DNA of 14,291 bases from Spirochaetaceae bacterium (GTDB lineage: Bacteria; Spirochaetota; Spirochaetia; SZUA-6; Bin103): assembly GCA_026710565.1 (NCBI GenBank), contig JAPOQV010000143.1:1-14291 (forward strand). The letters run 5' to 3'. This document shows, one piece after another, positions 13,023 to 14,291 of the stretch; positions within the stretch are counted from its first letter, which is position 1, and every line of letters begins with the position of its first letter. Under the pieces are notes generated by a model that was not told the DNA's origin, searched no databases, and worked only from the letters and a program-made list of their open reading frames with translations. A program made the translations under genes and the position numbers.

Positions 13023-13823
13023 TCAGGGGCGTAGTTCGTCGACGGCTGTCTGCAGGTGCTCGGCGTCGACGGTGCGGGCGTCATCGAGGGCGGCCGCTGA
13101 GAGCGCGTAGTGGGCGATGCGGTTGACTTGGCGTGGCAGCCCGCGGGAGGCCTGGAACAACGCCTCGGCCGCGGGCGGCTCGAACAGGGGCAGCTCGCAG
13201 CCGGCCAGCCGCAGGCGGTGGGTCAGGTAGGCGTCCAGTTCGCCGCGCTCCAGGCCGCCGATGTGGTGGCGGACGACCAGGCGCTGGTTCAGCGATTCGT
13301 GCACGGCCATCGACAGCCGGCGGCGCAGTTCGGTCAGACCGACCAGCAGCAGGCACAGGCGGTGCTCGGAGTCCATCGTGTAGTTGGTGAGCAGGCGCAA
13401 GTCGTCCAGGACGTCGTTGCGCAGAAACTGCGCCTCGTCCACGACGAGCACGGGCAGCAATCTGGCTTCCTGGACCAAGCGGGTGATCTCGGCTCTGATG
13501 GCGCGGTAGGCGGTGGCGCGCGAGCGTTCGCCGGGCAGGCCGAGCTCCCAGGCGATGGACTTGTACATGTCCAGGACGTTGCCGGTGCTCAGCGAGACGT
13601 AGAACACGCGGAACAGGCCCGGATGCAGCGTGGCGGTGACCGAGCGGCAGACGGTGGTCTTGCCGCTGCCGACCTCGCCGGTGAGCAGGCCGATGCCGCG
13701 CAGCTCGAGCAGATGGTTCAGCCGCGCTTCGGCTTCGCGGCGAGCGGCCGAGGCGAACAGTTCGTCGGCTTCGAGGGTGGCCGCGAACGGGAAGCGGGTG
13801 AAGGCGAAGTGGCGCAGGTACAT
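13023..13823 (-). CDS. ExeA-family AAA+ ATPase, transposition helper (TniB/MuB-like role)
   Basis: This 266-residue AAA+ protein begins MYLRHFAFTRFPFAATLEAD, the start typical of ExeA-like ATPases. Walker A is GEVGSGKTT (49-57), Walker B VLVVDEAQ (125-132), sensor 1 lies in LCLLLVG (156-162), an Arg-finger-like motif in LNQRL (178-182), and sensor 2 in GLPRQVN (228-234). Length is that of the transposon-borne form; true ExeA of type II secretion has an added peptidoglycan-binding part that is absent here. The start codon shares one base with the transposase stop (TGATG). By analogy with TniB, MuB and IstB it would bind DNA with ATP and deliver the transposase to target sites. A secretion role is unlikely in this setting. 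Confidence 0.9.
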   Translation of the reverse strand: MYLRHFAFTRFPFAATLEADELFASAARREAEARLNHLLELRGIGLLTGEVGSGKTTVCRSVTATLHPGLFRVFYVSLSTGNVLDMYKSIAWELGLPGERSRATAYRAIRAEITRLVQEARLLPVLVVDEAQFLRNDVLDDLRLLTNYTMDSEHRLCLLLVGLTELRRRLSMAVHESLNQRLVVRHHIGGLERGELDAYLTHRLRLAGCELPLFEPPAAEALFQASRGLPRQVNRIAHYALSAAALDDARTVDAEHLQTAVDELRP

Positions 13824-14290
13824 CAGTCGGTCTGCTGCCGGCGGTGCAGATCGCGCAGGGCCAGCGGCGACGGCGGCGGCTGGTCAGCGGGGGTGTCGGG
13901 CTCGATCTGCCGGGAAGGCCGGGCGCGCTTGACCGAGGCGTTGGCGTAGGCGTCCAGAATGGTGGCCACTCCGGCATCAGCGCCGTTGTGGAGGACCTGC
14001 AGCGGTCGGGTGGGCGGCGCGGCGGGGTCGTAGCGGACGGTGACGGTCTGGCCGACCAGCAGCGGGTCGACCTCGTAGAGGCGGCCGTCGAGGCTGAGGG
14101 TGCGGTCGTTCATGACGCGGCGCCGGGCCTCTGCCAGAAACAGGTCGTCCAGATCGAGGGAGGCATCGGGGTAGCGGACCTCGCCGCCGACGGCCGCCCA
14201 TCGCTGCAGCGGGGTGTCGCCGTCGAGACCGCGATGCGGATTCTGGTGGTATTCGCCTTCGAGGTAGGCCCACAGGCGGCGGTTGAGCGC
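13823..14290 (-). CDS. DDE transposase, C-terminal part (Mu-type C-terminal domain), 5' end outside the window
   Basis: The frame is open from the window edge to the stop at 13825-13823 and gives 155 residues. It starts ALNRRLWAYLEGEYHQNPHRGL and continues DGDTPLQRW, the conserved stretch behind the rve/DDE core in Mu/Tn552-like transposases. The piece VMNDRTLSLDGRLYEVDPLLV and VTVRYDP is the small beta-barrel of the Mu-transposase C-terminal domain. A disordered tail rich in Pro and Arg follows and ends RDLHRRQQTD. An internal ATG at 14113 is not the start, since the family sequence runs on upstream. The catalytic DDE residues themselves lie outside the window. The stop overlaps the ExeA start by one base. 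Confidence 0.88.
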   Translation of the reverse strand, partial: ALNRRLWAYLEGEYHQNPHRGLDGDTPLQRWAAVGGEVRYPDASLDLDDLFLAEARRRVMNDRTLSLDGRLYEVDPLLVGQTVTVRYDPAAPPTRPLQVLHNGADAGVATILDAYANASVKRARPSRQIEPDTPADQPPPSPLALRDLHRRQQTD

Positions 14291-14291
14291 G

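Larger units (their letters stand above)
11929..14291. mobile_element. transposon with DDE transposase, ExeA ATPase and RepA-like ATPase; left end estimated, right part outside
   Basis: Three tightly packed minus-strand genes form a transposition block: DDE transposase C-terminus, ExeA-family AAA+ ATPase, and RepA/AAA_25 ATPase. A DDE enzyme plus a helper ATPase is the plan of Mu, Tn552, Tn5053 and Tn7-like elements. The left end must lie between 11669 and 12072. Two clues suggest about 11929: an ATPase relic loses homology there, and the sequence TGTCGGGTAGTG starting at 11929 begins with the TGT typical of such ends. The other end and any target duplication lie outside the window, so the boundary is a guess. 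Confidence 0.5.

Noticed and set aside
13023..13823. Type II secretion ATPase ExeA
   Set aside because: It lacks the peptidoglycan-binding part and sits one base after a transposase; the transposition-helper reading fits better.
1..14291. CRISPR arrays, tRNA or rRNA genes
   Set aside because: No regularly spaced direct repeats and no cloverleaf-like or rRNA-like stretch were noticed on either strand.

Overview
The window is a very GC-rich, densely coded stretch of what looks like an uncultivated bacterium. The mix of families (phytanoyl-CoA dioxygenase-like enzyme, DUF3604 metallohydrolase, arylsulfatase, DegT aminotransferase, RraA-like aldolase, LplC/YtcP-type sugar permease relic) is what one meets in sponge- or marine-associated MAGs such as Spirochaetaceae, Poribacteria, Planctomycetota and Latescibacterota. 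The sequence alone does not settle the phylum. At least three single-base frame disruptions occur in otherwise well conserved genes, one in a C7 run. Either homopolymer sequencing errors or real decay must be considered throughout.

Layout. (1) 1-7505, all on the minus strand: a tightly packed catabolic operon read from right to left. Its order is DegT-type PLP aminotransferase (7505-6324), a divergent amidohydrolase lacking the usual metal ligands (6327-5572), a normal amidohydrolase with one extra base (5575-4765), a PhyH-like oxygenase with an HxG motif (4704-3910), a 639-residue predicted six-hairpin glycosidase-like protein (3875-1956), an RraA/HMG-aldolase-like protein (1926-1108), and a 5'-truncated AlbA/HATPase-type ATP-binding protein (1055-252). 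A possible further partial gene runs off the left edge. The first three genes overlap by 4 nt (ATGA). A perfect 8-bp inverted repeat lies on a candidate promoter just before the first gene. (2) 7593-7962, minus strand: the broken remains of a sugar ABC transporter permease with an internal deletion and a frameshift. (3) 8036-11668, plus strand: a divergent pair of overlapping genes, a cytoplasmic Cys-type sulfatase and a DUF3604/PHP-like metallohydrolase with one extra C. (4) 11669-12072: a lower-GC non-coding stretch with hairpins and a decayed fragment of an AAA_14/DUF4143-type ATPase. (5) 12073-14291, minus strand: a transposon gene block running off the right edge, with a DDE transposase C-terminus, an ExeA-family AAA+ ATPase and a RepA/AAA_25-type helicase ATPase.

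How the genes may work together (inference). The sulfatase and six-hairpin protein would desulfate and open an imported glycan or glycoside. The aminotransferase, oxygenase and two amidohydrolases would modify the released unit. The RraA-like enzyme would cleave a hydroxy-keto acid in the last step. An amidohydrolase_2 member plus an RraA-type aldolase recalls the LigI/LigJ/LigK logic of the protocatechuate 4,5-cleavage pathway, but the substrate cannot be read from the sequence. The permease relic next to the operon suggests that the dedicated importer was lost. The transposon block is independent of the pathway and seems to have landed beside or inside the ATPase relic.
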